A stretch of DNA of 64,000 bases, taken from positions 5,095,001 through 5,159,000 of the forward strand of contig NC_133034.1 in assembly GCF_048771995.1 (NCBI RefSeq), written 5' to 3'. The notes below the pieces were generated by a model. That model made no database searches. It worked only from the letters and a program-made list of their open reading frames with translations, and was not told where the DNA came from. This DNA comes from Taeniopygia guttata (lineage: Eukaryota; Chordata; Aves; Passeriformes; Estrildidae). Of this stretch, positions 60,761 through 64,000 are shown one piece after another. A program made the translations under genes and the position numbers. Numbering within the stretch: position 1 is the first letter of the stretch; each line of letters starts with the position of its first letter.

Positions 60761-63568
60761 AGGAATTGCCGGGTTTGGCGGGTTTTGTGGTTTTCTTACT
60801 GGCTCCGCTGCAGTTTAGACCGTGTTTTGGCATGTTCCGTATGAACTGCAGCTCCCTGCGGTTTAGACCGTGTTGGAGCCTTTCCTCTCACTGTGCTGCT
60901 GAGCTTAGTGGATTACTAGCAAAAAATAAAACCCAAAAAACATGCTTTCAAAAGTTCACCTTAGCCCCAGGCAGGTGGTTATTTTGCTTGTGCAGCAGCT
61001 GCTAAAATTACAGGTGGAAGTAAGGCTGTCCTGCTTTACCCCACCTGTGCTACCTTGGGGGCAGTCCTTTCAGAACAGCCTCCCCCAGGAGTGCTGCACT
61101 GGTTCCTTACGCTGCCCTGGTGCCTTGCAGGGAAAGATTCCCAAAAAGGGCCTCTGCTGTTTGATGATCTCCCACCATCCAGCAGTGCTGACTCAGGTAT
61201 GGGTGCTCTCTTCCTACCTTTAGTTTGGTTTTCTGTGTTTCCTGCATCAGCATCTCTTTCAGATGAAATGTGTGTAAATCCTGTTCTTTGTTAGACAGAA
61301 TAAAGGCAGTAGGGTTATCAGTGCTTGCATGTAGATAGCTGCATCCTGTTTGGTTTTTTATAACCAGGGTGTTATTGTTGTTCCAAATATATTCTATGAA
61401 ACATTCCTTAAAAATGTTCCCTGGAACAAATGCAAAGCCTGGATTTGCCCAATTGGTAATGGAAGTAGAAATTTGTCTCTCTTTGGTAAACTGACATAAT
61501 TTCTTCACCTCAGGAGAGACATAGGCAAAGCATTATTCCCTGCCAGGAACAAAGGTATTTAATTATTTTTGTTTTCTTCTTGCGCTCCAGGAAAAGAAGG
61601 CTCTTTGCTCTTCGATGGTCTCCCACCAGCCAGCAGTGGTGACCCAGGTAAGGAGCTGTGTCCCTCATCAGCCTCTGCTGAGCCACCCCTCTCTGGGAAA
61701 AGCCCACGATGCAGCATGTTGTGTTGGACACTTAGCAAGTTAACCTGGTGCTTATTTCTCCAGTCCGGATTGGCTGACAACTTTCATGGCAATTTGTAGC
61801 CTAATTGTTTAAATCAGGATTCTGAATCTTAAAATTAGGCCTGTTCCCAGAAGTACATTGCTGTCTTTTGGGGACCACAGTTCTCTCTCTGAAAGCTCCC
61901 TGCTTTGGGAAGGGAAGTGGCCTGGTGCAGTCACTGCCCAGGCTGCTGCTCTGGCAAGGCTTTCTGCATGCAGCCATGTGCTTGCTGTCGCCTGGGAGGA
62001 GCTGAGATAATTCACTATGCCCATAGGAGCCTAAATCTCCAAAAGGAAAAAGCCAGAGTTCTGACATCAGGTTTTGCTTGCTAGCTTTAATTTGTAGCCT
62101 TCTTTTGAACCTTCTAAAAATATGCACGTTCAGAGTAATAAAATAAGTTCCTTTGTGTTGTTGTGGGCAGAGATCATAGAGGAGAATAATAATAATAATG
62201 ATGTAGAAGTGTTCCAGTCTGTAACATTAACTTCCTGAGCAATTAACTGGGAAAAAAAAAAACAAAAGCCTGGTAAGTAAGGGATAAAACCTGTGGGTTG
62301 TTCAGTAGTAACTGTGGTCTTAATGCTGTGTAAGTGTGTGAGCCTGCACTCCTGAGCGTGCTTTGGTATAAAAGGTCTTGCTGCTGAATTTATGCAAGTA
62401 AAACAGTCCAGGAACACTTGAGCCACCTGCATTTTTGCTTTCTTTCAGCCTCCAGTGCTACTAAGCAGGTCTCATCAGCAGAGAGCCAAGAGAAAGGGCA
62501 GAAGAGAAAATCCTTGGAGGAGGAGGACGAGAAGAATGGCAGGGAAGAACTTGTGGAAAAGAAAGTTTGTAAAGGTTTTCAGACAGTTTGAAAACAAATG
62601 TACTCAATTTGTACTTTTGGCGTTGGGCTGAGTAAGTCCAGAACAAAGCTAAGCTTTGGTTCTTCAGTCTGCTTGCCTTTTCAGCCTCTTGTAGGAAACA
62701 AACTGCTGCAGGGGTCTGTGGAAGCTCCTTGAGCTTCCTGGGTCTGTCTCCTTCCCCTGGACCTTCTTTCTGTCCCTGCTGAAGCAGCAGGAGCTGAGCA
62801 GCAGGCACCTCAGCACTTGCAGTGCTGCCAAGAGGGAGATTGGGTGTGGAACCTCTGTAAGGCTAGATCCACACCACTCCTTTTGCCACATGCACAGACC
62901 CCTCTGCTGGCTGCTAAGGATGCCAGGGAGGGGGAGAGACAGGCTTGTTACATACAGGGCCCTTGGCTTCAGTGCCTGCGTGCTGTGCTGCAGCTTTGGG
63001 AGTAAAATGTGTTCAGGGGTACAGAGGAAAGGACATGTCCTGGGAACATCACACCTGGATTTCCTGTGCTTAGTGCACTCTTTAAAGCCGTGCTTTATTA
63101 ATCTGCAGGTTCAGTGCCACATGGTACACCTGCCCACCCTGTCCCCTGCCCCTGTTTGGTAAGAGTCCTGTCCAATGCCCAGCAGTCCTGCTTGGCTACA
63201 GCTGCCTGCTGAAATGAGGGCAGGCTGCTTTTAGAGCTGCTGACCTTGGGGGCATGTAAAAACCCATGTTACAAAATAAACATGTCCTGTTCAGCAGCAG
63301 ATGCTAGATGTTTTGTTGCAGGACAAGGCCTGCACTGCCAGGACAGGGCTCTGAAAGCTGAGAACTTCCTGTTTTTTAGCCTGAGCTGAGGAGACAGAGG
63401 AGTTTGATTTGCATGTGTGTGCCTGCTTTGTTCCCCTTTAGGATCTGTGGGCATTCTTGGACTGAAGGGTTATGTGGCAGAGAGGAAAGGTGAGAGAGAA
63501 GACATGCAGGATGCACACGTCATCTTGAACGACATCACCGAGGAATGCCGGCCTCTGCCCTCCCAAAT
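60545..63568 (+). CDS. ILKAP: ILKAP, PP2C-type phosphatase, N-terminal exons (partial)
   Basis: ILKAP (integrin-linked kinase-associated phosphatase) is a Mg/Mn-dependent Ser/Thr phosphatase that dampens ILK signalling. Five coding exons are in the window: 60545-60587, 61131-61196, 61591-61647, 62449-62574, 63442-63568, giving 139 codons plus two bases. The rest lies beyond the right edge. The protein starts MDLFGDLPEPG. Exons 2 and 3 each encode a copy of LLFDxLPPxSSxD. Exon 4 is charged, with GQKRKSLEEEDEKNG and VEKKVCK, likely nuclear-localisation sequence. Exon 5 starts the PP2C fold with GLKGYVAERKGERED and MQDAH, whose aspartate is the first metal ligand. All donors are GT (exon 4 uses the weak GTTTTC) and phases match. 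The human protein is 392 residues. Confidence 0.95.
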
Positions 63569-64000
63569 GTAAGTGGGCCCCAGCTGCCAGAACAGCCATC
63601 CTGGGGGTGAGGGGGCTCTAGCTTGCTTCAGCTAAGCCCATGGGATGATCCTTTTTGCTTTCACCAGCTGCTGCTCTTGTCTGCCTGTCTTGTGGTGAGT
63701 GGTTTGGGCTTCTTATTGGGAGACCTGTGGTGAAACATCAGCTAGCTGTGTTCCCAGGCAATTCACAGGGCTGGTGTACAAACACCTCCCTTTGAGGGGT
63801 GCTTAGTGGATTCAGTCACTGGCTTTACAAGCACCATGAGGGCCTGATAACTCTGGATGTTGATCCTATATTACCCAAATGTAAGTGGGTATGTAAAACG
63901 AAAATAATCTCAAGCATCACCCTGATACTGGATTTAGCTTCTGAACTAGTACTGTCCCAAGAGGTTTGTGTTCTGAGAGATCCAAGTTTTTTGTCTGTAG
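63569..64000 (+). other. ILKAP intron 5, runs off the window
   Basis: The intron sequence follows the donor AAAT then GTAAGT. The final bases ...TTTTTTGTCTGTAG look like a pyrimidine tract and AG acceptor, so the next ILKAP exon probably starts at the first base after the window. Confidence 0.6.

Overview
The window looks like part of a bird chromosome. All four genes are vertebrate orthologs. The interspersed repeats are CR1-type LINE fragments with the usual avian 3' end (tandem ATTCTATG-like octamers next to a 'CCTTCCAACCC' block). Introns are short, GC content is high, and there are CpG islands and many long microsatellites, as expected of an avian microchromosome-type region. The species cannot be named from the sequence. 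I recognised the genes by reading translated exons against remembered family proteins. I placed splice sites by hand from GT/AG signals and reading-frame phase, and no alignment was run.

Layout, left to right. Positions 1-7420 contain no gene I can support: a 10-bp minisatellite (2215-2943), a purine-rich tract (about 5105-5285), a probable old CR1 remnant and a CpG island (about 6480-6920). MAB21L4 (+) has five coding exons from 7421 to 11575 and encodes 436 residues. AGXT (-) has eleven coding exons from 16592/16517 down to 12801 and encodes 392 residues from the downstream start or 417 from the upstream one. MAB21L4 and AGXT converge and their 3' ends may overlap near 12.2-12.3 kb. KIF1A (+) has a CpG-island promoter with a probable noncoding first exon ending at 18330. 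Its 46 constitutive coding exons run from 23672 to 57506 and sum to 5148 nt (1715 codons plus stop) with every phase matching. A known type of long cassette exon lies at 40774-41031. Two in-frame microexon candidates lie at 50742-50768 and 52201-52224. The last gene is ILKAP (+). Its promoter island carries a perfect 53-bp tandem duplication, and its first five coding exons (60545-63568) are present before the window ends.

The genes do not form a pathway. AGXT is the glyoxylate-detoxifying, PLP-dependent aminotransferase. KIF1A is the kinesin-3 motor for synaptic and dense-core vesicle precursors. ILKAP is a PP2C-family phosphatase. MAB21L4 is a Mab-21 family protein of poorly defined function. 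The order MAB21L4-AGXT-KIF1A matches human 2q37.3. ILKAP directly after KIF1A does not match the human order I know.

The most interesting points are these. AGXT appears able to make both a mitochondrial form (intact upstream start and leader) and a peroxisomal form (C-terminal SRL). KIF1A shows alternative-exon architecture, including a repeated 17-residue module and two microexons. An 871-nt uninterrupted polypyrimidine tract begins 12 nt inside a KIF1A intron. The KIF1A promoter carries a hexanucleotide repeat. The CCAAT/GC-box unit of the ILKAP promoter is tandemly duplicated.
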